From the NCBI GenBank assembly GCA_001414345.1, contig LLCB01000068.1:124001-188000 (forward strand): a stretch of DNA of 64,000 nt, written 5' to 3'. The position numbers and the translations under genes are program-made. Below the pieces are notes generated by a model. That model saw only the letters and a program-made list of their open reading frames with translations, was not told the origin of the DNA and ran no database searches. Below are positions 1-10,497 of the stretch, one piece after another (positions within the stretch are counted from its first letter, which is position 1; every line of letters begins with the position of its first letter). The DNA is from Hymenoscyphus infarciens. Its lineage: Eukaryota > Ascomycota > Leotiomycetes > Helotiales > Helotiaceae.

Positions 1-176
1 GTCCTCGAATTTGTTTGGGTCAGCAATATGCCATTACTGAGGCAAGCTATGTCATCGTCCGCCTTCTGCAAAAATTCGACAAGCTGGAAAATATGGACCC
101 CGTCTTCGAACCACGTTATAATCTTGGGGTTACTGTTGCCGCCGCTGATGTGAAAGTCAGAATGCATGAAGCTTGA
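1..176 (+). CDS. Cytochrome P450, C-terminal end (cut by window edge)
   Basis: The first 176 bases read as the last 58 codons of a P450, with frame starting at base 3 and a TGA at 174-176. The visible peptide opens with [10 protein letters not shown], the haem-binding loop whose cysteine is the axial haem ligand, followed by an L-helix ([15 protein letters not shown]) and a terminal beta-rich segment. GQQ followed by A-x-TEA is typical of the fungal CYP52/CYP539-like alkane and fatty-acid hydroxylases; that subfamily assignment is inference. P450s of this type are ER-anchored monooxygenases using NADPH-P450 reductase. The rest of the gene, including the membrane anchor, lies left of the window. 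The family call is firm, the substrate is unknown. Confidence 0.88.
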   Translation, partial: PRICLGQQYAITEASYVIVRLLQKFDKLENMDPVFEPRYNLGVTVAAADVKVRMHEA

Positions 177-933
177 GATTTGCCAACCGCTGCAAGGGGC
201 GGGCTCTCATATTCAAGGAAGTGACATGTTTGAAATGTTGAGACGAGAATTTTGAGGCAGCTTTACTAGCGGTAGTTTATTTAATTGGCCAATGCAAAGA
301 TCGGATTATTTTGTTTCTCCATTTTTATTTTCAGGGGCAGGTCATGTTTGGCGCTTGCTTTCACTTGGCCCGGTTTAACTTCGCGACCCCTGAGTTCAGA
401 TCGAACTGCCCCGCATTTACGAAGACACAACCTTTAACTTTGACTTCACCACAATTCCTTTATTCTTCCTTTTCATGTAGTCAAACACCATCAAGTGATG
501 AAAGTAGAGATTAATTATGTCCTTCCATCTTTTCCTCACTCATCCCCCTTCACAGACTCGTTCATCCGATCCCAAATACGAGTAACGCGGAGAAATTAAA
601 CCAACCCGTTTCACCCGACATGATCGCCAACCTCAAACTCGTTTGATCTCAAAGTCTCCCTTGTCGTTCGCCAGATCTTCCCTCTCCCGAACCGCGGGCG
701 CACGTTGACTCCCAACATCTCATGTCCGTTTCTACGATCTCCCTTCCATACATAAGAGTCCATTCCCTTCCTTAGTCCTCTTTCTCATCATCCAAAAAAA
801 AATACTCTTCATTCTTTTCCCTGGCAGGTCCTTAACTTATTCACTTCTATCACATTCTTTTGCCTGCTCATTCCGCATATATAATTTATATTTCTACAAT
901 ATCTTACTTCACAAGCATCTCAAAATCGCAAAT
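177..933. promoter_or_regulatory. Intergenic region and promoter of the secreted-protein gene
   Basis: No gene is supported here. From about 515 to 860 the top strand is pyrimidine-rich (many CTTC/CCTT runs), as is common upstream of highly expressed fungal genes. A TATATAA box lies at 878-884, about 50 bases before the ATG at 934. A 67-codon open frame at 311-514 has no start context or composition suggesting a gene. Confidence 0.5.
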
Positions 934-1581
934 ATGAAGTTCACAGCTATCCTCTTCGCCTCGTTCGCAACCTACGCCTCCGTTTCCGCTGCACCACAAC
1001 GCGCAAATGGAAAGAAAGGAGCTGCTAAGGGGAATGCCGCCGCTGTCACCGGTGCAGCTGGAGCCACAGCCGGCACAGCAGCCGTTGCTGGAACAGTCAC
1101 TAGAGGAGCATCGACAATCGTCATGAAGGAAGTCGGTGGACTCGCCGGAAACGAATGTCTTACCCTCCGTAACAATGGTAAATCTCCTTCCCCACCCCCT
1201 CAATCATCGCAAAACTAACATTAAAACCCAGGTGAAATGGTAGACGCAGCATGTGTAAACACCGCCGCCGATCGCCAGGTAACACCTAGCACCAACGCAG
1301 CCGGAGCCGACGTTCTCCTCGTCCAACGTTCTTTCACCGCCGATTTCCGCCCTGATCTCGTTGGTGTTCAAGCTTGTATTGGATTCAACGGCACCACCTT
1401 CAAAGCTGAGGATTGTGCTGCACCAGCGGGGGTTACGTTGGTTAGTCTTGTTGGGGGCCAGTTGACAGCTGGAAAGGCTTGCCAGAGTGGTCATGATGGA
1501 GCGGCTCAGTTGACTGTTGATCCTACTGGTGCTAAGTGTGTTGGTGTTACTACTACCACCGTCACCGCCACTGCTCCTTAG
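934..1581 (+). CDS. Small secreted Ala/Gly-rich protein (conserved fungal family of unknown function)
   Basis: Two exons, 934-1177 and 1232-1581, give 197 aa. The 54-nt intron has GTAAAT, a CTAAC branch site at about 1214 and a CAG acceptor; joining restores the frame through ...NNGEMVD. Residues 1-19 are a clear signal peptide (MKFTAILFASFATYASVSA) with an AAP cleavage context. Residues 20-60 are a low-complexity Ala/Gly/Thr linker, and residues from about 65 form a compact domain with six cysteines. It looks like a small secreted domain protein found across Leotiomycetes and some basidiomycetes (recollection, not searched). The C-terminus ends in a Thr/Val-rich tail. Function unknown; secretion is a firm prediction. 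A TATA box 50 bp upstream and a C-rich leader suggest strong expression. Confidence 0.85.
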
Positions 1582-2476
1582 ATGAAGTCTGTGTGGGAGA
1601 TTGGGAATGGACTCGTGGGAGGTTTGAGGTGAGGGGCATTGGAGGGTTGATGGTTGATAATCACTATACCCTTGTATCGTAAATATTTTATATTTCAACA
1701 TTACCAAGATACCACATGTCTGAAGAAACCGGGATACGCATTATTCACCTAACAAGCGATCTATTTGTGACCAAGCCCAAGTTGGAAGGGAAAAAAGGGG
1801 TACGATTATTTGGGTCAAGAACAAGCATAACTTATTCTTAAGAAATAGCACGGTCGCCAACATAATACTACGGTTAATAAGCTATGTACACTACCTTATA
1901 GTCATATTAGTAACTAGTATTCCCAGCTCTGTAGTCTCTAATAAACACTTAAAACAACTACGTCTATCTCTTTAATTATAACAACGATGTTTATTATAAA
2001 ATAATACATTTCTCTTATTCTTTAAAAGATTTAATTATCAAAAGTATTAATCTTAAATATTATTATAGAGAGTAAACGTTATAGCTGCTAAGAAAGTACT
2101 AAGAAGTGCTCTACGTTAGTAATAAAAGCAACCTTTACTCTCTTCTAGAATTATAAGATACTTATACTTCTCGAACGAGTAATACTATTAGAACTAATAA
2201 AAAGTAGATCTCTCTACTAGGAAATAAGGAGAATTTATTACTCTATTAGTATACTAATATATTTTAGAGCTTTTATTCTTATATAATAATAATAATAAGA
2301 GAAATAACTCGATTTTTTATTAAGCACGTTTTAATACTTCTACTTCAGGAAAAAGTAGACTAGAAATACTATTTACTAAGACAACTATAAATTCGAACTT
2401 ATATTTACTATAAAGTCTACTATAAGCAACTTAATTCAATTCTAACTCTTCGAACTATAACACTTCTTAATATAGA
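1582..2476. other. 3' flank grading into AT-rich RIP-affected DNA
   Basis: After the stop codon the sequence stays balanced until about 1850, then becomes strongly AT-rich with many TA-rich words and no open frame of note. This looks like older RIP-mutated repeat DNA next to the LTR element. I see no recognisable element ends. Confidence 0.5.
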
Positions 2477-2828
2477 TGTGACGGTATACCGTCCTGTATA
2501 GCCGATATTACGTGGTATATGCCGTATATATTAGCTTTCGGTAGTTATTGTTTTGTATTATCTAATTTAAGAAGGTTACGTCTGTCTAGACTTTTAGACA
2601 TACTTCGTAGGGTTCGGGCTTTTATATTAGCCGACGTATGTCGTTGTTCGGTTTCGTACCTCTTTTTATATTGTCTGAAACCTCTTATATATAGACGTTC
2701 ATGTTTAGTATAGAAGAGGGACAGTTATTGTTTACTTCTGTATTAGTGCCTAGCATCTACATACGTCATTCTACTATACGCACTCTTACATGCCTCTACT
2801 ATAGTTGTGTGTATTTCATGTCGTTATA
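2477..2828 (+). repeat. 5' LTR of the 4.3-kb element
   Basis: 352 bp, beginning TGTGACGGTATACC and ending GTTATA (expected ...CA, changed to TA). It is aligned end to end with 6447-6798. A TATATATT box lies at about 2524-2531. It keeps more G and C than the 3' copy at most differing positions. Confidence 0.9.
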
Positions 2829-2830
2829 TA

Positions 2831-2843
2831 AAAACAATAACTA
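2831..2843 (+). other. Putative self-priming primer-binding site
   Basis: AAAACAATAACTA, two bases after the 5' LTR, is the exact reverse complement of 2542-2554 inside the LTR, just downstream of its TATA box. This is the layout of Tf1/sushi-type self-priming, in which the 5' end of the transcript folds back as primer. The match is 13 nt in AT-rich DNA, so chance is not excluded. Confidence 0.5.
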
Positions 2844-3179
2844 TTCTTCGCCAATAACGGCCTTAATAATATCTCTTTTTAAGCTTATCGCTACTCTTTA
2901 TTTAGAAGTCGATTCACCCTCGATTTAGAACATCACAACGACATTCTTATATAGCTAGGTAATTAGAGACTACCTAGATAGCTAGTAATAATAGGGTTTA
3001 TTATCTATATAAATAGCTAGTATAAATCGTGTTTTAGTATACGTTAAAGGATTAGAATACACTAAGTGTTCCTAAGAGTCTTAATAACCCTAGATTTAGT
3101 AAATAAGTCGACTTATAATAGTTATCTAGAAGGCTTCTAAATCTAACCTTACCTCTCCCCCCCTCTCTAAATCGACGAA

Positions 3180-3960
3180 GATATTAAAACCAGTTCTACT
3201 ATAAGGCGTTAAATAACCTTCTAGGGCTACCCCTCTTCCTAAAAGCTATTTAAATAGTACTTGTATACTAAGATCTAGAAGATCCTAAAAAAACAATAAT
3301 AGTCGAAGAGACTAGTAAGACTTCTTAAATATAGACTAGATATAGTCGGTTATATAAGCTTTAGAAGTAGAAAATTAAGAAACAAGGAATTAGCTAGCTA
3401 AGCTAGAAAGATAGATAAGCAATATTTAAAGTTAATAAATTACTACTCTAAACCCTCTCTAATCTAATCCTCTTTCAAACCTTTAATTAAACCCTCTCCT
3501 ACTTTAAAGCCCTAATTACCCTTTTCAGCCACGGGCAGCTACCTCTAATGCCTTTTAATATACTCTTTATTAATAGCTTCGAAATATTAAACCTAGTTCT
3601 ACTAAAAGGCGTTAAGTAATAACCCCTTCTAGGGCTACTCCCCTTTTTAAAAGACTCTCTAAACCCTCTCTAATCTATAACTATATACTAAGACTTAGAA
3701 GATCTCGACAAAATAATAAGTAAGACTTCTTAAATATAGATAATATATTAATAAGATAGTAGTATAAAAATAAAGGATAAAATAATTAGTTAGATAAGAT
3801 AGATATAATTATAAGTAAACTATAAAGTTAATAAACACTCTACCTCTGAACTCTTACTAATCCGACCCTTATTTAAACCCTTCTTTGCTTTTTAAAGCCT
3901 AAATTTAGACCTCTTTCGCCACAGGTAGCTACTCTTAATACCTTTCTACTACTTCCCTCG
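3180..3960. repeat. Internal direct duplication, about 400-bp unit, two diverged copies
   Basis: Segments starting near 3187 and near 3592 share the same order of words: GTTCTACTA..AAGGCGTTAA, then TTCTAGGGCTAC, GTAAGACTTCTTAAATATAG (about 3318 and 3720) and CAC(G/A)GG(C/T)AGCTAC (about 3527 and 3922). They are diverged mostly by transitions. Confidence 0.7.
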
Positions 3961-4599
3961 AATTAGATATAAATTAGTTAAAATATACTTTCTATTAGGA
4001 CGAAACATAGAAGCGAGCTCTTAGCTAAGTTATCGCTACCTTTATTAATCCTAACTAAATATTATCCTACTCTAAACTTTTCTTTTAAAAATACCTCTAC
4101 TAGTGAACATTTAAAAGACTATGGTTATAAACTAAGTCCTAGCTACTAGTATAAAGGTTATAAAAGAGATAGAAGTAGAATTAAGAAGAAGATTATACTA
4201 AAGAAACTTTTACCGACTTTAAAAGGTTACTTCTTAAGTATAACTATACTTAGAGAAATACTAGAGTTAGATAGGTTCTTCTATATATAGGATAAGATTA
4301 TACCTTAGCCTTAAAACGCGCTTACTACTCTTAAGAGACGCTAGAATTATAACTACTAAAATAGTATCTAATCTTTTAGCTATAGATAAGGAGATATACT
4401 AAAACGCTAAGTTACGAGATATTAGTACTACGGTTTAGAATACCCCTCCTTATCTAATTTAGCTCTAAACTCTCTATAATCTAATAATAACTCTTTCTTT
4501 GAAATTAGAAGATAAATAAGTCCTTAAGTATCTTAAAGGGAATAAGGTAGCCTATGAGCCTAAGTAATATAGTTTCTATAATAGTACTAATAAATATTG

Positions 4600-6060
4600 T
4601 ATTTAAAACTATACCCCTTTTTATTATCTTAAACTTTAGATAGTAAAACTCTAACAACTTTAGTAATAAAATCCTTTAACTAGCTAAAACCCTACTAACT
4701 CTAGTAAGGAGTCTTTCTCTCTTTCTTACTTTCTTTTACTTCTAGCTAGACCTAGAAGTTTTATTTAAATTCGAATTAGATATAAATCGGTATACTCTCG
4801 AAGTAAACTCTTAGCTAAGATATTACTATTATATATAACGTTACCTCTTAATATTTGCTTCTAACTCTACTCTAAATTCACCTTTAAGTTTTAAATTCTT
4901 TTTCTCTAACCTACTAGATAGATTAGACTATACCCCTTTTTTTGTTATCTTAAACTTCGGACAGCGTTTTTAACATTCAGCAACAACTCTTTTAACTAGC
5001 TAAAACCACCCCTTTTATTATCCCTAGTTACTTAGATAACAATTTCAACTTTAATAACTTAGCTATAACTTCGCTTTTAACTAGCCGAAACCCTACCTAT
5101 TATTATTCTAAACGTTAGATAACAATTTCAACTTTAATAACTTTAGTATTAAGTTCATTTAACTAGCCGAACCTACTCCTTTTATTATCCTAAACATTAG
5201 ATAGCAAAACTCTTTTAAATTTAGTAATAAACTCTTTTAACTAGCTAAACCACCTCTTATATTATCCTTAAATACTTAGATAACATTTTTAACTTTAATA
5301 ACTTTAGTAATAACTCTTTTATTTTAACTAGCTAAAACTACCCCTTTTATTATCCTTATTTACTTAGATAATTCAATAAACTTTAATAATAACTTTACCT
5401 TTAAACTAGCTAAAACCTCTCTAACTCTTATTAGAGTCTTACTATCTTTATATTCTTTCTTACTTTTATTACTTTCTTTTACTTCTAGCTAAGCTAGAAG
5501 TTCTTTTTTATCTAAATTCGACTTAGATACAAATTAGTACACTCTTAAAAGAATAGTAACCTCTTAGCTAAGTTATTACTACCTACGACATTTCCAACTT
5601 TACTCTAAGTCCCTGCTAACCTTAGTTTAGACAAACTTATACTTTTTTTTTTCGAATTCAAATCAGATACTAATTAGTACGCTCTTAAAAGGATAGTAAC
5701 CTTTTAGCTAAGTTATTACTATCTATGACATTATCGACTTTTCGTTTTTAACTTTATGTTTTTAAATTCTTTAAATTAAATACGAATTAGTACACTTTTA
5801 AAATAAGCTCTTAACTAAGTTATTACTACCTCTTAACTAAACGACCTCTGACTCTACTCTAAATTCGCTTCTAACTTTATTCTAAACTTTTTCTTTTCTA
5901 CTTTCTTTTACTTCTAGTAGAGCTAGAAGTTCTTTTTATTTAAATTTAAATCAGATGTAAATTAGTATACTCTTAAAGTAAGCTCTTAACTAAGTTATTA
6001 CTACCTTTTAACTAAACGACTTCTAACTCTACTTTAAACTTTCAAATTTAACTTTTAAAT
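4600..6060. repeat. Internal minisatellites of the LTR element (about 75-bp and about 130-bp units)
   Basis: Between about 4600 and 5430 the words TTTTATTATCC, TTAGATAACA, CTTTAATAACTTTAGTAATA and TTTTAACTAGCTAAAACC recur in order about seven times with a period near 75-80 bp. Between about 4740 and 6060 a second unit, with TTCTAG(C)TAGAAGTTC, AAATTAGTACACTCTTAAA and CTTAGCTAAGTTATTACTACC, recurs about five times. No coding frame spans them. Confidence 0.7.
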
Positions 6061-6430
6061 TTTTTTTCTAATTTTACTCTAAACTTTTAAACTTTTAAAT
6101 TTTTAAACTTTAAACTTTTTCTAACCTACTAGATAGGATTAGACTATACTCTTTTAGCAAACACGAATACTTATATTTTAATATTAAAGGATTAGAAACA
6201 AAGTCTCTTTTATAAGTATCTACAAAGTTAGTTACGATTTAGAACCTATCTTAATATCTTACTTATAATAAATTTTAATAATAAACAAAGCATCTATAAA
6301 CTAGGTTAGCTACGATTTAGACTTTAACTTTCTCACTTATAACAAGATTAAATATAATAAATATTATAATACTTATACTATTCTAATTTAGTCTTAAATA
6401 ATAAGAGAGAGAAGACTTAGGATAAGTCTT

Positions 6431-6446
6431 TTTTAAGAGAGAGGGA
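6431..6446 (+). other. Polypurine tract
   Basis: TTTTAAGAGAGAGGGA directly before the 3' LTR. Its first 14 bases (TTTTAAGAGAGAGG) are identical to the tract before the 3' LTR of the chromovirus at 32608-32621. Confidence 0.75.
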
Positions 6447-6798
6447 TATAATAGTATACTGTCCTATATAGCCAATATTACATAGTATATACTATATATA
6501 TTAGCTTTTAGTAGTTATTATTTTATATTATCTAATTTAGAAAGGTTACGTCTATCTAGACTTTTAGACATACTTTATAGGGTTCGGGCTTTTATATTAG
6601 CCGACGTATGTCGTTGTTCAGTTTCGTACCCCTTTTTATATTATCTAAAACCTCTTATATATAGATGTTTATGTTTAGTATAGAAGAGGGATAGTTATTA
6701 TTTACTTTCGTATTAGTACCTAGTATCTACATACGTTATTCTACTATACGCACTCCTATATGCCTCTACTATAGTTATGTATATTTCGTGCCGTTATA
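6447..6798 (+). repeat. 3' LTR of the 4.3-kb element
   Basis: 352 bp, same length as the 5' LTR. It begins TATAATAGTATAC, which equals the 5' copy after G-to-A and C-to-T changes, and is followed by the target duplication ATAGA at 6799-6803. Confidence 0.9.
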
Positions 6799-7296
6799 AT
6801 AGAGAGCTAAAAAAACACGTAGTGTTTTAGCTTTCCCCGCCTTAGTCAGCCTAGTACTCTGGAGAGGATAGGCTACCTCTCTCTATTAGGAAAGGAGAGG
6901 ATAGGCTAATTTCACTTATAGGCTAGGCTGAATTAGGTAGGAGAGATACTAAATTTAGATAGAAGAGGTAAGAAAGACTAAAAGAGGGGGCTAGGTAAAG
7001 AGAGGTGCTAGAGAGGATAGGATAGAATAGGAAGTATATAAGTAAAAAGCATTAAAACAAGTAAAAAGTAATAAAAAGTACTAATATTATAAACTAATTT
7101 AAGAAGTATTAAAAACAATAATATTATTAAAGCTACTAAAAGACGAGATATTATACCTAAATTACGTATTATCCTAGTAGATTAGTAATAACCTAATTCT
7201 CTTTATCCTACTACTTACCTTCTAAGTCCTTTTAAATAGTACTAAATAAGTGCTCTACTAGGTACTTGATTTACTATAGTAAAACCCCTGTTTTTA

Positions 7297-7388
7297 CTAT
7301 CCCTCTCTCTAAATAAAATATAGAGTATATAGACATTTAGTATAGCATAGCGGCTATGCGCTTATATTTTATTTAGAGGGGAGGATAG
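7297..7388. repeat. Foldback with 25-bp arms inside the hAT element
   Basis: The left arm (7297-7323, CTATCCCTCTCTCTAAATAA...) pairs with the right arm (7361-7388, reverse complement CTATCCTCCCCTCTAAATAA...), leaving a loop of about 37 nt. Flanking TA dinucleotides would fit a small Tc1/mariner-type MITE nested in the element, but this is not proved. Confidence 0.65.
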
Positions 7389-7406
7389 TAGATACCGATT
7401 AGAGAC

Positions 7407-7502
7407 TACTTCGTCCTAGGCGTAATAGTCTATAGCGGGACCTAGTAAAGCAGGGTTTATTAAGAAGGCCCTGTTATAGACTATTACGCCTAAGACGAAG
7501 TA
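7407..7502. repeat. Second foldback, 36-bp arms
   Basis: 7407-7442 (TACTTCGTCCTAGGCGTAAT...) is the imperfect reverse complement of 7467-7502 (...ATTACGCCTAAGACGAAGTA). Arm mismatches are transitions. The RNA of either strand would form a long hairpin. Confidence 0.7.
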
Positions 7503-7761
7503 ATATTACAAATAATATATTTAAGGCTAGCATATACCCTGCCTAGCCTCCTCTGTAGGCTAGGAAAGGCTACCCCGATACCTCGGATAGGAAAGGATAG
7601 GCGGAACAAATTTCGGAATAGGATCGGAGTAGCTAGGAGAAGTGATATATTAGGATAGGATTAGGCGGGATAGCCTTAAAATAGAGGCAGGAAGGAGAAG
7701 GATCGTTAAGGCAGGATAGGATAACAGATTAGGCGGGGAAACCCAAAACACTGAAAACACG

Positions 7762-8523
7762 TAGACTTGAAAGTCCCGTTCTAGTAAAGTAAGCAAGATA
7801 TAGAGTAACTAGCGACCACTGACATAGCCTGAATAGTGTTGGAACCGGGTATAAATAAAACAAACAAACTAATAACCCTTTTTAATTTTCAGAAAAGATA
7901 ATATATAATAACATAGAGTCTTCAAAGAAATCTCACCTGAACTAATAAATTCAAAGAGTTATTCTATCAAGAAGCTATAATAACTTCTCGAAAGAAGTAC
8001 AGCTATATACCTGGTACAAGCCTCCAGCGAAAGATGCTATAGAGGAGCTTTACTACCTACCTATATGCCTTAGCTATTAAAAAAACATGAATCAAATAAA
8101 TGTACCCAAAAAAGGACGAGGGGAGCGTGAAGACTGGAGAGAAATTGCTGGAAATGGAGAAGATCAAGGCTAAGAGAAGTGGGTATTGCTCTTTCCTGGT
8201 CTAGAATCTACTTTGTATTGAATCGTTGGACTCGTCTGGAATAATGAAGATTATTGTTCAAGAATGGTTAGAAGAATAAGAAAGTTGGGTTCTATTTACA
8301 ATTGGACGAGAATTGTCGCATACTAAGATGGAAGGGTGCCGGAGAGTGATGACAGGGCACCTCACAAAAATATGAAGGAATTTTGCAAGAGGGGGAATCT
8401 TTATTTCTACAGAATTGCGTGAACAAAGATGAACTCAAAAAAGAATAAAAAAGTAGTAATACGAGGACATTCAGCCCGAGGTATGCCGATACAATAACTT
8501 CCAAAGCGGATCCTAATCAAAAC
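7762..8523. other. Intergenic, moderately AT-rich
   Basis: No gene supported. The part nearest the 2EXR gene (about 8290-8523) is probably its 3' untranslated region. I see no element ends here. Confidence 0.4.
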
Positions 8524-9411
8524 CTACCACTCATCGCTACCCCTTCGTTCCTTCACGAATTGACACAGAGACTTTGTCGTCTCGTATCCCTGGATAGAGC
8601 GTAAGACTAGACAACATTCTGTGCCCTCAATAATATCACTTTCGTCCAAGACAACCCGTACCTGAGGAACGGGAAGATGTTCAAAGGGGTCACGCCAGAT
8701 CTCCTTGGTCTTTTCTTTCCCAAAGCCGTCCTGTATATCGCGCGGCACATACCACCCTTTCGTATTCCGTACAATCGAATGATCACTCTCATAATCCGGC
8801 TCAAACACCACCCACACATCCGTCAAGCTCTTGAATACGTCCCACAGCTGCATGGACTTGGTATTCAACGGATCATTCTTCTCGTTCCAATACGGGTACG
8901 GTTTCCTCCAGAAATTCGACGGTACCGCGATTTGCTTGACATACAGGATGACATCCGGGAAAGCCGCAAGGAGAAAATCTGGGTGGAAGCCGAGAGAGGC
9001 TGTATGCACAAATGATATGATATCCAAATCAGGGCTGAACATCAACCGCAGTGTTTTCCCAAGGGAGTTTCGTAAAGTCCAGGGTCGATAGCCCTTTGAT
9101 TTTGCGTAGTCGCGAGAATCTGCGCAGATGGAGAGGGTTTGTGGTGGGGGGAGGACGAAGCAGGGTAGTTTTTTGGCGAAGAATACTTGGACTGGTCCAT
9201 TGAGGACTCTGTCATAGGCGAGAGATATAACGCGCCTTTCGATCAATAAATCCCAGATCATCTGCCGTATTTCTCGAGGTAGTGATAATAATGCTGGGCC
9301 TGTCGGTTGTGGGGGTTGAGTTGTAGCGATAGCCGTTTTCGACTTTTTGGATCTGGTTTCCCTCTGTGCGCCCTGATGTCGACGTTTTCCTTGCGTTCTA
9401 GCCATTCCCAA
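8524..9411 (-). CDS. 2EXR-domain (F-box-like) protein
   Basis: A single-exon gene of 295 aa. After a basic N-terminus with a nuclear-localisation-like cluster (residues 9-25), residues 41-56 read LLSLPREIRQMIWDLL, the signature of the fungal 2EXR domain, related to the F-box start LPxEIxxxIW. The following 200 residues carry hydrophobic strands and aromatic residues usual for this family, which is greatly expanded in Leotiomycetes and Sordariomycetes. The biochemical role is unknown; an adaptor role like F-box proteins is inference. A second Met at residue 3 is an equally possible start. No intron signals interrupt the frame and length is normal. Confidence 0.85.
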   Translation of the reverse strand: MGMARTQGKRRHQGAQRETRSKKSKTAIATTQPPQPTGPALLSLPREIRQMIWDLLIERRVISLAYDRVLNGPVQVFFAKKLPCFVLPPPQTLSICADSRDYAKSKGYRPWTLRNSLGKTLRLMFSPDLDIISFVHTASLGFHPDFLLAAFPDVILYVKQIAVPSNFWRKPYPYWNEKNDPLNTKSMQLWDVFKSLTDVWVVFEPDYESDHSIVRNTKGWYVPRDIQDGFGKEKTKEIWRDPFEHLPVPQVRVVLDESDIIEGTECCLVLRSIQGYETTKSLCQFVKERRGSDEW

Positions 9412-10497
9412 TTATTGGGGCGGTCTATTCTGATAGAAGAGATGTGGAGTTATCGCGTTCGAAGTGTTGCGGGGTAAGTTGCGCGTACAACTTCGATTGA
9501 GGCGGGAGGTGGTATTCGCGAGGTGATAGGTTCGCAAATGCCCGTCGTATATATTTCCTAGGCATTCATTAGAATGCAGTAGATTGAAGGTCGGTAATGG
9601 AATGGGTCGAGGTTACTTGGCCTAGTTTAAATGTCGGAATCCTGTTGGTTCAGCTCAATGGGCAGTTTCTCCGAGCGGCTGTCTATCGAGGTGGGATAAT
9701 TGTAAGAAGGCCGATTGAATTCAATTGAATGTGAGATGGCGGTCCTGTCGGGAATGAATCTTGCTGGTAGCTGGGTGGAGATAGTGCGAGGTCGAAAGAT
9801 GTTAGGAAAACATCGCGCCTTGAATCCATCGCGAAAGAGGCACGTCCGCGGGCCAGTCGCGAGCTCACGTGGAAGCCAATGAGGGACGGGAGTGGAGCAT
9901 GTGGATTTCGCCGGCTACACGTAGTTCTCCCGGGTGCCCTGCTTCCGTGCTTCCGTGCTTCCCTCACACGCAACAAACTTCACCCATCAACCTCTGTTCC
10001 GTAGAACCTCGGAGTATTCTTTATTGTTGGCTCATACGGAGCTGCACCTCTCTACACCAAGTGGTGAGAAATGGAGAGATGGAGAGACAGGGTGTCCGCC
10101 GTCCGGCCTGTCAAGTTAGACCTTGAAGATCTTTCCGATTTCATCAGGTTCTTATATTTTGAAAATGATACCTTTCAGCCGTTCTTGGGTGACCTGGAAA
10201 CGGAATGAGCGATCCACTGTTCGTTGGGAAGGCGCGTTGCGAAGTTGTGACTGGGTTGAGTTGTCAATACTTCTCTGCAGAGCAGAGTGCAGGTGAAACC
10301 TGTCGCTCTCCTGCTCTTTTCGGCCCAGCGTGGCGTCGAGTATTGCGCTGAACTGTCAACACGACAATATTTAATTTCAGAACTTTGGTTCGCTTGCTTT
10401 TGCTTTTTGCTCTCCGTTTCAATTTGAATTTTAGCTTCATCCTCTTCGTTGTGTCTATTGTCTACGTCCCCTAAAAACATAAAAACCACACTCCAGA
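9412..10497. promoter_or_regulatory. Divergent promoter region
   Basis: This 1.1-kb interval separates the divergent 2EXR and SLATT genes. Overlapping short open frames on both strands at 9683-10126 have no coding features that I trust. The last 120 bases before 10498 are T/C-rich (CTTCATCCTCTTCG) as in many fungal leaders. Confidence 0.4.

Larger units (their letters stand above)
2477..6798 (+). mobile_element. LTR retrotransposon, non-autonomous (LARD-like), RIP-mutated
   Basis: Two direct copies of a 352-bp LTR (2477-2828 and 6447-6798) bound a 3.6-kb interior, and the 5-bp sequence ATAGA is found on both outer sides (2472-2476 and 6799-6803), so this is a complete insertion. A polypurine tract (AAGAGAGAGGGA) abuts the right LTR and fixes the + orientation. 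I could not find gag, protease, RT or integrase traces inside; instead the interior holds tandem repeats (about 400 bp, about 130 bp and about 75 bp units). LTR differences are nearly all C/T and G/A changes, as RIP produces. LTR start, polypurine tract and priming site resemble those of the chromovirus at 27015, suggesting mobilisation by it (inference). Confidence 0.88.
6820..7753. mobile_element. Non-autonomous hAT-like DNA transposon (934 bp)
   Basis: The ends form an inverted repeat of about 22 bp: left TAGTGTTTTAGCTTTCCCC, right (reverse complement) CAGTGTTTTGGGTTTCCCC, both continuing GCCT. An exact 8-bp duplication, AAAACACG, flanks it at 6812-6819 and 7754-7761. C/TAGTG ends with an 8-bp duplication are the hallmark of the hAT superfamily. 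No transposase frame is present, so it is non-autonomous. The interior is rich in GGATAGG/AGGCTA words and holds two foldbacks (separate entries). It sits 13 bp from the LTR element's target duplication. Confidence 0.85.

Noticed and set aside
904..1203. Minus-strand frames opposite the secreted-protein gene
   Set aside because: Antisense shadow of an Ala/Gly-rich exon; no independent signals.
1850..2476. Additional separate transposon left of the 4.3-kb element
   Set aside because: AT-rich and probably repeat-derived, but no paired ends or duplications could be found.
2519..2928. Open frames of 64 and 75 codons
   Set aside because: They lie in and just after the 5' LTR; such frames are expected in repeat DNA and are not genes.
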